DNA of 61,387 nucleotides from Pseudomonas linyingensis. Lineage in GTDB: Bacteria; Pseudomonadota; Gammaproteobacteria; Pseudomonadales; Pseudomonadaceae. The position numbers and the translations under genes were made by a program. The notes under the pieces were generated by a model that made no database searches, was not told the origin of the DNA, and worked only from the letters and a program-made list of their open reading frames with translations. Of this stretch, positions 18,196 to 26,408 are shown piece by piece (position 1 is the first letter of the stretch; the number at the start of each line of letters is the position of its first letter). The DNA lies in NCBI RefSeq assembly GCF_900109175.1, contig NZ_FNZE01000022.1, positions 1-61,387 on the forward strand. Direction: 5' to 3'.

Positions 18196-19194
18196 ATGAA
18201 GGTCTGCATAGTCGGCGCCGGTGCCATCGGCGGTTTCCTCGGCAGCAAACTCGCCGCAGCGGGCGCCAGCGTCAGCGCCCTGGCCCGCGGCGCCACTCTG
18301 GAGGCGCTGCAAAGCCACGGCTGGCGTCTGCAAACCGCCGAAGGCCTGATCCAGGCGCCAGTCGAGGCGGCCGAAAGTGCCGAGCAGCTCGGCGAGCAGG
18401 ACCTGGTCATCATCGCGGTCAAGGGCCAGGCCCTGGCCGATCTGGCGCCGCGCCTCGCGCCGCTGGTCGGGCCGCAAACCCTGGTGCTGCCGGCCATGAA
18501 CGGCGTGCCCTGGTGGTTCTGTCAGGGGCTGCCGGGCTTCGAGGCGCCGCTGGCCAGCGTCGATCCGGCCGGTGCCATCGCGCGGCCCATCCCGTTCGAG
18601 CGGGTCGTCGGCTGCGTGGTGCACGCCAGCTGCACCTGCCCGGAGCCCGGGCTGGTGCGCCACGTGATGGGCAACGGGCTGATCATCGGCGAACCGGCTG
18701 GCGGCGCCTCCACGCGGGTGCAGCAACTGGCCGAGCTGCTGGAAAGGGCCGGCTTTGCGGTCACCGTCAGCGCCGATATCCGCTACGACATCTGGTACAA
18801 GCTGTGGGGCAATCTGACCATGAATCCGGTCTCGGCGATCACCGGCGCGACCATCGACCGCCTGCTCGACGACGATCTGGTGCGCCAGTTCTGCTCGGCG
18901 GCGATGGGCGAAGCCGCCGCCATCGGCCGGCTGATCGGCTGCGACGTCACCCAGAGCCCCGACGAGCGCCATGCGGTGACCCGCAAGCTGGGCGCCTTCA
19001 AGACCTCGATGCTGCAGGACGCCGAAGCGGGCCGCGCCATCGAGCTGGACAGCATCGTCGGCGCGGTGCAGGAGATCGGCCGGCGCCTCGGCGTCGACAC
19101 CCCCAACATCGATGCCCTGCTCGGTCTGACGCGCCTGTTTGCGCGGGTGCATGGCCTGTACCCGGACGCCGGGGCGCCCCGTACGGCGCAGTGA
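18196..19194 (+). CDS. 2-dehydropantoate 2-reductase family NADP-dependent dehydrogenase
   Basis: A 332-residue member of the ApbA/PanE ketopantoate reductase family. The Rossmann motif GAGAIGGFLG lies at residues 7-16. The catalytic lysine region KLWGNLTMNPVSAITGAT is in the middle, and the substrate serine/asparagine region follows. Length fits. The true biosynthetic PanE is often elsewhere in Pseudomonas, and this copy beside a TRAP protein and a class II aldolase may reduce another 2-keto acid. AGGAGAAG precedes the ATG. Confidence 0.88.
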   Translation: MKVCIVGAGAIGGFLGSKLAAAGASVSALARGATLEALQSHGWRLQTAEGLIQAPVEAAESAEQLGEQDLVIIAVKGQALADLAPRLAPLVGPQTLVLPAMNGVPWWFCQGLPGFEAPLASVDPAGAIARPIPFERVVGCVVHASCTCPEPGLVRHVMGNGLIIGEPAGGASTRVQQLAELLERAGFAVTVSADIRYDIWYKLWGNLTMNPVSAITGATIDRLLDDDLVRQFCSAAMGEAAAIGRLIGCDVTQSPDERHAVTRKLGAFKTSMLQDAEAGRAIELDSIVGAVQEIGRRLGVDTPNIDALLGLTRLFARVHGLYPDAGAPRTAQ

Positions 19195-19413
19195 GGCTCT
19201 TCGCGTCGTCACTGCATGCTGGCCGATCTGGCTGGCGCTCGCTATCCGCTGCGCCAGCCACGCGCTGGACGGCTCACTGCTCGCCGACTTGGCTGATGTG
19301 CAGGTGGGTGTCGCGGACTCTTCGGCCGAATGGTCCGCACTGCACTAGGCGCTTGGCCGGGCGCTTGCTATAACCGCGTCTACAAATACAACGACAAAGC
19401 GGTTTGCGTGCCC

Positions 19414-20343
19414 ATGAAAATTCAGCCAATGCCTCCGCTCAACAGCCTCGTGGCCTTCGAGGCTGCCGCCAGGCATCTGAGCTTTACCCTGGCGGCCCAG
19501 GAGCTCAGCGTCACCCAGGGCGCGATCAGCCGCCAGGTGCGCCATCTGGAAGACTTTCTCGGCAAGAGCCTGTTCGAGCGCACTACCCGGGCCATGCACC
19601 TCACCCCTTCGGGCAGCCAGTACTACGAGGTGGTGCAGGAAACCCTGCTGCGCCTGGCCCAGGCGACCGGTGAGCTGCGTCACTGGCGGGGCGCCCATCA
19701 GGTGACGGTGGCGACCAGCACTGCGATGGCCTCCCTCTGGCTGCTGCCCAAGGTGGCCGCTTTCCAGCAGGCCCACGAGGACATCGACCTGCGCATCATC
19801 GCCTACGATCACGTCAAGGATTACTCCCGCCTAGACTGCGATCTGGCTTTGTACTACTGCCGGACCCCGCCGCAGAACATGGAGGTCACCCCGCTGTTTT
19901 CCGAGCGGGTGTTCCCGGTCTGCAGCCCCGACTATCTGGCGCGCTTTCCCAACCTGCAGAGCCCGGAGCAACTGGCCGTCTGCACCTGGCTGTGGCTGGA
20001 GGATCCGCAGCGCGACTGGATCGGCTGGCCGGAGTGGTATCGCCGCCTGTGCCTCACCCCGCCCGAGCCCCGCCATCGCATCAACATCAACAGCTACTCG
20101 ATGCTGATCCAGTCGGCGCTGATCGGCCAGGGTGTGGCGCTGGCCTGGAACAACTTGGTCAACACCCATCTGGAGACCGGCGCATTGGTGCGGCCGATCG
20201 AGGCGGTACTGGATACCGACGCGCAGTTCTGCCTGCTCGAGCACCAAGGGCGCGGGCGCCCGCGGCAGAGCATCGAGCGCTTCCGCCAGTGGCTGCTGGA
20301 GCAGCTGCCCGCTGTCGGCGAGCAGCCGCAGAGCGCTGCCTGA
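19414..20343 (+). CDS. LysR family transcriptional regulator, GcvA-like
   Basis: A 309-residue regulator. The N-terminal winged helix-turn-helix (SFTLAAQELSVTQGAISRQVRHLEDFLG type) spans about residues 25-65, followed by a LysR effector domain. The PMPPLNSLVAFEAAARH opening is characteristic of GcvA-like members. The start at ATG 19414 is selected by alignment to that opening. It lies directly upstream of, and on the same strand as, the Rieske-oxygenase operon, with a terminator between, so it is the obvious candidate regulator of that operon. Confidence 0.9.
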   Translation: MKIQPMPPLNSLVAFEAAARHLSFTLAAQELSVTQGAISRQVRHLEDFLGKSLFERTTRAMHLTPSGSQYYEVVQETLLRLAQATGELRHWRGAHQVTVATSTAMASLWLLPKVAAFQQAHEDIDLRIIAYDHVKDYSRLDCDLALYYCRTPPQNMEVTPLFSERVFPVCSPDYLARFPNLQSPEQLAVCTWLWLEDPQRDWIGWPEWYRRLCLTPPEPRHRININSYSMLIQSALIGQGVALAWNNLVNTHLETGALVRPIEAVLDTDAQFCLLEHQGRGRPRQSIERFRQWLLEQLPAVGEQPQSAA

Positions 20344-20440
20344 GCAGGGGCGGGCCCCCGTGGCGCGCGTCCGACGCATCATTTTATTTCCGATATTAAT
20401 GATTTTTTCGCATTAATTGGCGAAAGAGTCTTCCTCGAAG

Positions 20441-20473
20441 TCCGCCCGGATATATGTCCGTGGCGGATTTTTA
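20441..20473 (+). terminator. Intrinsic terminator between LysR gene and Rieske operon
   Basis: A two-part stem (TCCGCC with GGCGGA outside, CGGA with TCCG inside, loop TATATG) is followed by TTTTTA. It lies 98 bases after the LysR stop and about 140 before the Rieske gene, so it could also act in that operon's leader. Confidence 0.75.
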
Positions 20474-20609
20474 TTGATGACTAAAAGTCACTAATGCCCC
20501 TGTAAATATCGTTTGTCCGGAATTCTCCCCTGCTGAAAACTCTGCTGCACGCACAGGCGCTCAGTGCCTGTTTCGATCACCCCCATCGTGCAAGCAAGGG
20601 AGAATAACA

Positions 20610-21800
20610 ATGACCAACTCCACCTCTCGCCTCATCCCCACCCAGGTGCTGGAAGCGGTGCTGGCCCCGATCCATGAAGCCACCGGCCTGAGCAACGAGT
20701 TCTACACCGATCAGCGCTTCTTCGATCTCGAGCGCGACCAGCTGATGGGCAGCACCTGGGCCTGCGTCGGCTTCGAGGGCGACCTGCCGAAGAACGGCTT
20801 CGTCAAGCCGGTGGACTTCATGGGCCTGCCGCTGCTGCTGATGCGCAACCGCGAGGGCCTGGTGCAGGTGTTCCACAACGTCTGCAGCCACCGCGGCATG
20901 AAGCTGGTGGACAAGGAAGGCGAAGTGCAGGGTGTGCTGCGCTGCCCCTACCACTCGTGGACCTACGACCTCAACGGCGGCCTCAAGGGCACCCCGCACG
21001 TCGGTGGCATCAACCAGCACAAGGACGAGCGCTTCGCCTGCGAGAAGCATGGCCTGAAGGCGCTGCGCAGCGAGATCTGGATGGGCATGGTGTTCGTCAA
21101 CCTGTCCGGCAAGGCCGCGCCGCTGCAGGAAGTGCTGGCGCCGGTCACTGCGCGCTGGGAACAGTTCCTCGGCAGGGACGGCATGGGCCTGATGCGTCGC
21201 GAGTCGATGGGCGGCACGCTGAGCCTGGAAGTGAACTGCAACTGGAAGCTGGCGGTGGAGAACTACTGTGAGGCCTACCACCTGCCGTGGGTCCATCCGA
21301 GCCTGAACAGCTATTCGCGCCTGGAGGATCACTACAACATCCAGTTCGACGAGTGCTTCTCCGGTCAGGGCAGCTACGCCTACAACCTGTCCGATATTGC
21401 CGGCACCCACCTGCCGAAGTTCCCCAGCTGGCCGCAGGACCGCCTGCGCAACGCCGAGTACCTGGCCTTCTTCCCCAACGTGCTGCTCGGCATCCAGGCC
21501 GACCACGCCTTCGCCATCATGCTCGAGCCGGTCGCGCCGGGTAAGACCATCGAGCACCTGCGCCTGTTCTACGTCGGCGACGAGGCCTTGGGTGACGAGT
21601 ACGCCGGCTGCCGCGACGCCATCCTGGAGTCCTGGCGCGTGGTGTTCGGCGAGGACATCGCCTCGGTCGAGGGCATGCAGCAGGGTCGTCATTCCCCGGG
21701 TTTCCAGGGCGGTGCCTTCTCGCCGGAAATGGACGTTCCCACCCACTACTTCCACCTCTGGGCCGCACGTCAGCTGCTGGCTGCCCAGCAGTCCGCCTGA
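20610..21800 (+). CDS. Rieske non-heme iron oxygenase, alpha subunit
   Basis: A 396-residue ring-hydroxylating/N-demethylating oxygenase. The Rieske [2Fe-2S] cluster ligands are Cys92-x-His94 and Cys112-x2-His115. The mononuclear iron site has His224 and His229 (EAYHLPWVHP) and a later Asp, probably in EDIASVEG. The bridging residue three before the first His is Glu221, as I recall for carnitine monooxygenase CntA rather than the Asp of naphthalene dioxygenase. The overall type is like CntA, GbcA or Stc2, which act on quaternary amines. No beta subunit or plant-type ferredoxin reductase is adjacent. First gene of a seven-gene operon; AAGGGAG upstream of the ATG. Confidence 0.93.
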   Translation: MTNSTSRLIPTQVLEAVLAPIHEATGLSNEFYTDQRFFDLERDQLMGSTWACVGFEGDLPKNGFVKPVDFMGLPLLLMRNREGLVQVFHNVCSHRGMKLVDKEGEVQGVLRCPYHSWTYDLNGGLKGTPHVGGINQHKDERFACEKHGLKALRSEIWMGMVFVNLSGKAAPLQEVLAPVTARWEQFLGRDGMGLMRRESMGGTLSLEVNCNWKLAVENYCEAYHLPWVHPSLNSYSRLEDHYNIQFDECFSGQGSYAYNLSDIAGTHLPKFPSWPQDRLRNAEYLAFFPNVLLGIQADHAFAIMLEPVAPGKTIEHLRLFYVGDEALGDEYAGCRDAILESWRVVFGEDIASVEGMQQGRHSPGFQGGAFSPEMDVPTHYFHLWAARQLLAAQQSA

Positions 21801-21810
21801 GGAGGTCGCC

Positions 21811-23256
21811 ATGCATCCTATCGCCACCCACTGGCTCAACTTCATCGACGGGGAGTGGGTCGACAGCCCGGTCCCGCTGACGGTGAACAATCCCGGCAGC
21901 GGTGAGCCGCTGGCGACCATCGCCCAGGCCAGCACGGCCGATGCCGAGCGTGCGCTGCAGGCGGCGCGCCGCTGCGCCGACAGCGGCGAGCTGACCCGCG
22001 CCCGCCCGGCGCAGCGGGTCACCTGGCTGCTGCGCATCGCCGAGGAGATCCGCGCGGTCACCGAGGAAGGCGCGTGGGTGCTCTGCCAGGAGAACGGCAA
22101 GGGCCTGCGCGATGCCCGCGACGAGTTCGTCGAGGCGGCCCGCTACTTCGAGTACTACGCCGGCATGGCCGACAAGATCGAGGGCACCTCGATCCCGCTG
22201 GGCAACGGCTACATGGACTTCACCGTCTACGAGCCGATGGGCGTCTCGGCGCAGATCGTGCCGTGGAACTTCCCGGTGTCGATCTGCGCGCGCTCCCTGG
22301 CGCCGGCGCTGGCCGCGGGCAACGCGGTGGTGATCAAGTCGCCGGAGCTGTCGCCGCTGGGCCTGTGCGTGCTGCTGCAGGCGATCGAGCGCGCCGGCCT
22401 GCCGCGCGGCGCGGTCAACCTGATCTGCGGCCAGGGCCGTGAGGTGGGCGCCTATCTGGTGGAGAGCCGGATGGCCGACCAGATCGTCTTCACCGGCTCG
22501 GTGCCGACCGGTCAGTCGATCCTCCGTGCGGCGGCGGCATACGCCATCCCCAGCGTGATGGAGCTGGGCGGCAAGTCGGCGGCGCTGGCGTTCGCCGACG
22601 CCGATCGCGAAAAGCTGCTGGCCAGCGTCAAGAGCGGCATCTTCTTCAATGCCGGGCAGGTCTGTTCGGCCATGTCGCGCCTGCTGGTGCAGCGCGACAT
22701 CTACGAGGACGTCGTCGCGGCGGTGGTCGAGCTGGCCGAAGGGCTCAGCGTCGGCCGCGGCCAGGACGATCCCGATCTCACCCCGGTGATCAGCGCCCAG
22801 CAGCTGGCCGGCATCCAGGCCATTTGTCGGCAGGCTGTCGATGAGGGCGCGGTGGTTGCCACAGGCGGTGAGGCCTACAGCGACCGGGCAGGCCATTTCA
22901 TGCGCCCGACGGTGTTCCGCGATGTCACGCCGCAGATGCGCATTGCCCGCGAGGAAGTGTTCGGTCCGGTGCTGGCGGTGATCCCCTTCGACAGCGAGGA
23001 GGAGGCCATCGCCATCGCCAACGACACCGACTTCGGTCTGGTCGCCGGGGTGTTCACCCGCGACATCGACCGCGCCATGCGCTGTGCCCGCCGTCTGCGC
23101 GCGGGCCAGGTGTTCATCAACGAGTGGTATGCCGGTGGCATCGAAACCCCGTTCGGCGGGGTGGGGCTGTCCGGCTTTGGCCGCGAGAAGGGACAGGAGG
23201 CCCTGTACAGCTACGTGCGTACCAAGAACGTGGCTATCCGCGTGGCTGGCGAGTAA
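21811..23256 (+). CDS. NAD(P)-dependent aldehyde dehydrogenase
   Basis: A 481-residue ALDH-superfamily enzyme. The GxxxxG NAD motif appears as TGSVPTG, the general-base Glu in MELGGKSAALAF, and the catalytic Cys in NAGQVCSAMSR. Together with FGPVLAVIPF these complete the family set. GGAGG lies directly before the ATG at 21811, ten bases after the Rieske gene. In this setting it may oxidise an aldehyde released by oxygenation or demethylation, such as a betaine aldehyde or semialdehyde type; that is inferred from context. Confidence 0.93.
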   Translation: MHPIATHWLNFIDGEWVDSPVPLTVNNPGSGEPLATIAQASTADAERALQAARRCADSGELTRARPAQRVTWLLRIAEEIRAVTEEGAWVLCQENGKGLRDARDEFVEAARYFEYYAGMADKIEGTSIPLGNGYMDFTVYEPMGVSAQIVPWNFPVSICARSLAPALAAGNAVVIKSPELSPLGLCVLLQAIERAGLPRGAVNLICGQGREVGAYLVESRMADQIVFTGSVPTGQSILRAAAAYAIPSVMELGGKSAALAFADADREKLLASVKSGIFFNAGQVCSAMSRLLVQRDIYEDVVAAVVELAEGLSVGRGQDDPDLTPVISAQQLAGIQAICRQAVDEGAVVATGGEAYSDRAGHFMRPTVFRDVTPQMRIAREEVFGPVLAVIPFDSEEEAIAIANDTDFGLVAGVFTRDIDRAMRCARRLRAGQVFINEWYAGGIETPFGGVGLSGFGREKGQEALYSYVRTKNVAIRVAGE

Positions 23257-23268
23257 GCGGAGGCGATC

Positions 23269-24666
23269 ATGAAAAAGTGGCTCTGTGTGGTGTGCGGCTG
23301 GATCTACGACGAGGCGCTGGGCTGGCCCGATGACGGTATCGCTCCCGGAACCCGCTGGGAGGACGTGCCCGACGACTGGCTGTGTCCGGACTGCAAGGTG
23401 GGCAAGGCCGACTTCGAGATGATCGAGATCAGCGAGCCGGCCAGTGCGGCGGCCAGTGCGCCGAGCAGCGCTCCGCTCGCACAGAAGCCACTGGCCATGG
23501 TCGCGGCGGCGCAGCCGATCGTGATCATCGGCAGCGGCCATGCCGGCTACGGCCTGGCCCAGGCGCTGCGTCAGGCCGATCCCAAGGTCGAGATCCGCGT
23601 GCTGACCCGCGAGTCCGGGCAGCTCTACTCCAAGCCGGCGCTGTCGATCGGTCTGGCGCAGAGCAAGGATGCTCAGGCGCTGGCCACGGAATCCGCCCTG
23701 GAGATCGAGCGCCGACTGAACATCCGTATCTACCCGCACTGCAATGTGCAGCGGATCGATGCCCAGGCTCGCCAGCTGCACACCAGCTTCGGGGTGATGG
23801 ACTACGGCCAGCTGGTGCTGGCCTGCGGTGCCGCGCCGCTGCGCGTGGTGGTCGAGGGCGAGGGCGATGCGCTGATCAGCGTCAACAACCTCGAGGACTA
23901 CCGGCGCTTCCGTGAGCAGCTGGCCGGCAAGCGCCGGGTGGCGATTCTCGGCGATGGCCTGATCGGTTGCGAGTTCGCCAACGACCTGGCCGCCAGCGGC
24001 TTCGAGGTCAGCGTCATCGGCCTCGGAGAGTGGCCGATGGCGCGCCTGCTGCCGGCCGAGGCTGGCCAGCAACTGCAGGCCGCGCTGGCCGGGCTGGGGG
24101 TCAGTTGGCATCTGCAGAACAGCTTGCAGCGCGTCGAGCGCGAGGGCGACGGCTATCGACTGCAGTTGAACGACGGGCAGAGCCTGGGTGCCGATCTGCT
24201 GTTGTCGGCCGTGGGCCTGCGCCCCGAGCTGGCCCTGGCCCAGGCGGCCGGGCTGGCCACTGGTCGCGGCATCCAGGTGGATGCCTGCCTGCAGGCCTCG
24301 CAGCCGGGCATCTACGCCCTGGGCGACTGCATCGAGATCGACGGCCAGCTGCTGCCCTATCTGGCGCCGATCAGCCAGGGTATCCGCTCGTTGAGCAAGA
24401 CCCTGCTCGGCAAGCCGACGCCGGTCAGCTATCCGCTGATGCCGGTCACCGTGAAGACCCCGGTCGCACCGCTGTGCCTGCTGCCGCCGCCGCCCGGCTG
24501 CGTCGGCGAGTGGCGCTGCACGGCGACCGAGGACGGACTCACCGCCGGTTTCTACGACGCTGGATCGGCACTGCGCGGCTTCGTGCTGCTCGGCCGTCAG
24601 GCGCAGCTGCAACGCAATACCTGGCTGCAGTCCTGCCAGAACGCACAACAACAAGAAGTGGCCTGA
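23269..24666 (+). CDS. Rubredoxin fused to rubredoxin-type FAD/NAD(P)H reductase
   Basis: A 465-residue fusion. Residues 1 to about 50 are a rubredoxin with Cys6-x2-Cys9 and Cys39-x2-Cys42 for the iron, plus the typical [20 protein letters not shown] loop. After an Ala/Ser linker, about residues 82-460 form a pyridine-nucleotide-disulphide-type reductase with FAD motif [13 protein letters not shown] motif [12 protein letters not shown] and the second FAD motif GIYALGDC. It resembles AlkT-class rubredoxin reductases carrying their own rubredoxin. Its place between the aldehyde dehydrogenase and DAO genes of a Rieske operon suggests it feeds electrons to the oxygenase. Confidence 0.93.
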   Translation: MKKWLCVVCGWIYDEALGWPDDGIAPGTRWEDVPDDWLCPDCKVGKADFEMIEISEPASAAASAPSSAPLAQKPLAMVAAAQPIVIIGSGHAGYGLAQALRQADPKVEIRVLTRESGQLYSKPALSIGLAQSKDAQALATESALEIERRLNIRIYPHCNVQRIDAQARQLHTSFGVMDYGQLVLACGAAPLRVVVEGEGDALISVNNLEDYRRFREQLAGKRRVAILGDGLIGCEFANDLAASGFEVSVIGLGEWPMARLLPAEAGQQLQAALAGLGVSWHLQNSLQRVEREGDGYRLQLNDGQSLGADLLLSAVGLRPELALAQAAGLATGRGIQVDACLQASQPGIYALGDCIEIDGQLLPYLAPISQGIRSLSKTLLGKPTPVSYPLMPVTVKTPVAPLCLLPPPPGCVGEWRCTATEDGLTAGFYDAGSALRGFVLLGRQAQLQRNTWLQSCQNAQQQEVA

Positions 24667-24675
24667 GGCGTGCTC

Positions 24676-26004
24676 ATGAACAACAAGATCAATCTACCCA
24701 ACGATGACCGCAGTTGCGGCTGGTACGCGGCCTTGCCGCCCCGGCCGGACTGCAAGCGCCTGCAGGGCGAACAGCGTGCAGACTACGCAGTGATCGGCGC
24801 CGGATATGCCGGCCTGGCCGCCGCACGGCGGTTGGCCGAACACCTGCCCGAGGCGCGCATCCTGCTGGTCGATGCCCAGCGTGTCGGCGAAGGCGCCTCG
24901 GGGCGCAACTCCGGCTTCGCCATCGACCTGCCGCACAAATTCTCCCTCGAACATCCGGATCCGGCGCACAAGCAGCGGCTGCTCGGACTCAACCGCACCG
25001 CCATCTCCCAGCTGCAGGGCCTGATAGAGCGGTATGGCATCGCCTGCCAGTGGTCGCATGCCGGCAAGTACCAGGGCGCCGTCGGTCCTCGCGGGCTGGC
25101 CTACCTGGAGCACTTCGAGCACCTGCTGCGCGATCTCGGCGAGCCGTACCGCTGGGTCGAGCGCGCCGAACTGGGCGGGGTGCTGGGCACCGGCCACTAC
25201 AGCAGGGCGATCTTCACCCCCGGCTGCTACCTGATGCAGCCGGCTGCGCTGGTCGCCGGCCTGGCCGACAGCCTGCCGGCCAACGTCGAGCTGCTCGAGG
25301 AGTCGCCGATTCAGCGCCTGGAGCGCGACGGGCAGGGCGGCTGGATCCTGCACGGGCGCAACGGACACATCTGCACCCCGCAGGTCCTGCTCGCCACCAG
25401 TATCTTCACCCAGGAGTTCGGTTACCTGCGCAACCGTCTGCTGCCGGTGATGACCTTTGCCAGCTGGACCCGTCCGCTCAGCGACGCCGAAATGGCGGCC
25501 TATGGCGGCCAGCTCGACTGGGGCCTGACCCCGGCCGACCATGCCGGCACCACGGTGCGCATGACTCAGGATCGCCGGCTGATCATCCGCAACACCTACA
25601 AGCACGTGCCGAAGTATGGCAGCAGCACCAGCGACGGCATGCGCGAGCAGATCCGCGTCGGTCACCGCCGCTCCCTGCTGGCGCGTTACCCGCAGCTGGC
25701 CGAGGTGCCCTTCACCCATACCTGGGGCGGCGTCTACGCCATCTCGCGCAACTTCACCAACTTCTTCGGCGAGCTGGAGCCGGGGGTGCATGCCTCGGCC
25801 TGCGACAACGGCGTCGGCGTGGCCTGGGGCACCATCTCCGGAACCATGCTGGCCGACCAGGTGGTGGGTGCCGAGTCGCAGCAGCTGCGCGACATCCGCG
25901 CGGTCACCGGGATGCCCTCGCTGAATCCGCCGGAACCCTTCCTCGGCCTCGGCGTGCGCTCGCGCATCCGCCTGGCGTCCTGGAGCAGCAGGAGCGAACT
26001 ATGA
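24676..26004 (+). CDS. FAD-dependent amine/D-amino-acid oxidoreductase (DAO family, PuuB/OrdL-like)
   Basis: A 442-residue flavoprotein. It begins SCGWYAALPP..., the opening seen in gamma-glutamylputrescine oxidase (PuuB) and OrdL. The dinucleotide fold VIGAGYAGLAAARRL follows, then GRNSGFAIDLPHKF, and a C-terminal GGVYAISRNFTNFFGEL...GVGVAWGTISG that closes the FAD site. Start ATG 24676 is favoured by TGAGG seven bases upstream; a GTG at 24670 is possible. It overlaps the cupin gene by four bases. Likely oxidises a secondary or N-methyl amine (sarcosine-, dimethylglycine- or putrescine-like) formed upstream in the pathway. Confidence 0.9.
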   Translation: MNNKINLPNDDRSCGWYAALPPRPDCKRLQGEQRADYAVIGAGYAGLAAARRLAEHLPEARILLVDAQRVGEGASGRNSGFAIDLPHKFSLEHPDPAHKQRLLGLNRTAISQLQGLIERYGIACQWSHAGKYQGAVGPRGLAYLEHFEHLLRDLGEPYRWVERAELGGVLGTGHYSRAIFTPGCYLMQPAALVAGLADSLPANVELLEESPIQRLERDGQGGWILHGRNGHICTPQVLLATSIFTQEFGYLRNRLLPVMTFASWTRPLSDAEMAAYGGQLDWGLTPADHAGTTVRMTQDRRLIIRNTYKHVPKYGSSTSDGMREQIRVGHRRSLLARYPQLAEVPFTHTWGGVYAISRNFTNFFGELEPGVHASACDNGVGVAWGTISGTMLADQVVGAESQQLRDIRAVTGMPSLNPPEPFLGLGVRSRIRLASWSSRSEL

Positions 26005-26372
26005 GCCAGGTCGTTTCCGGTAAGGGGCCGGTACTCAAGGTCGATCAGCGTGACCTCGACTTCCTGCCGCGCGGCGGCCCACCCGGGGCGGCCTGGGTGG
26101 CGCGGGCGGTCAGCAACGAGATCTCGCCGAACATGGGCATCGGCTTCGCCCGCTGGGAAGGCGCCGAGGTGGCCTGGTCCCTGCTCTACGACGAGGTGAT
26201 CTTCGTCATTGAAGGCTGCTTCGAGCTGCGTGCCAACGGCGAGCTGTATCGCGTCGAGCCCGGCCAGCTGCTGTGGATCCCCGAGGGCACCGAGCTGGTC
26301 TACGGTGGCCACGCGCTGTTCGGCTACGTGGTCCATCCCGGCGACTGGAAGCAGCGCCATGGCCTGGCCTGA
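26001..26372 (+). CDS. EutQ-like single-domain cupin
   Basis: A 123-residue cupin. The barrel motif reads YDEVIFVIEGCFELRANG ... VEPGQLLWIPEGTELVYG, like ethanolamine-utilisation EutQ and related catabolic cupins. The usual metal-binding His pair of motif 1 is not present and the last His of motif 2 is replaced, so a catalytic metal site is doubtful; it may bind a small ligand or serve as an accessory protein. It starts inside the stop codon of the DAO gene (ATGA), with GGAG in front. Such cupins often accompany PuuB-like oxidases. Confidence 0.85.
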   Translation: MSQVVSGKGPVLKVDQRDLDFLPRGGPPGAAWVARAVSNEISPNMGIGFARWEGAEVAWSLLYDEVIFVIEGCFELRANGELYRVEPGQLLWIPEGTELVYGGHALFGYVVHPGDWKQRHGLA

Positions 26373-26408
26373 TGCGATGAATATCGCTGCTCCCCGGTGG
26401 AGGTGTCC

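Noticed and set aside
19195..19413. Possible gene remnant between panE-like and LysR genes
   Set aside because: Short frames here gave no recognisable protein and no ribosome site; treated as intergenic.
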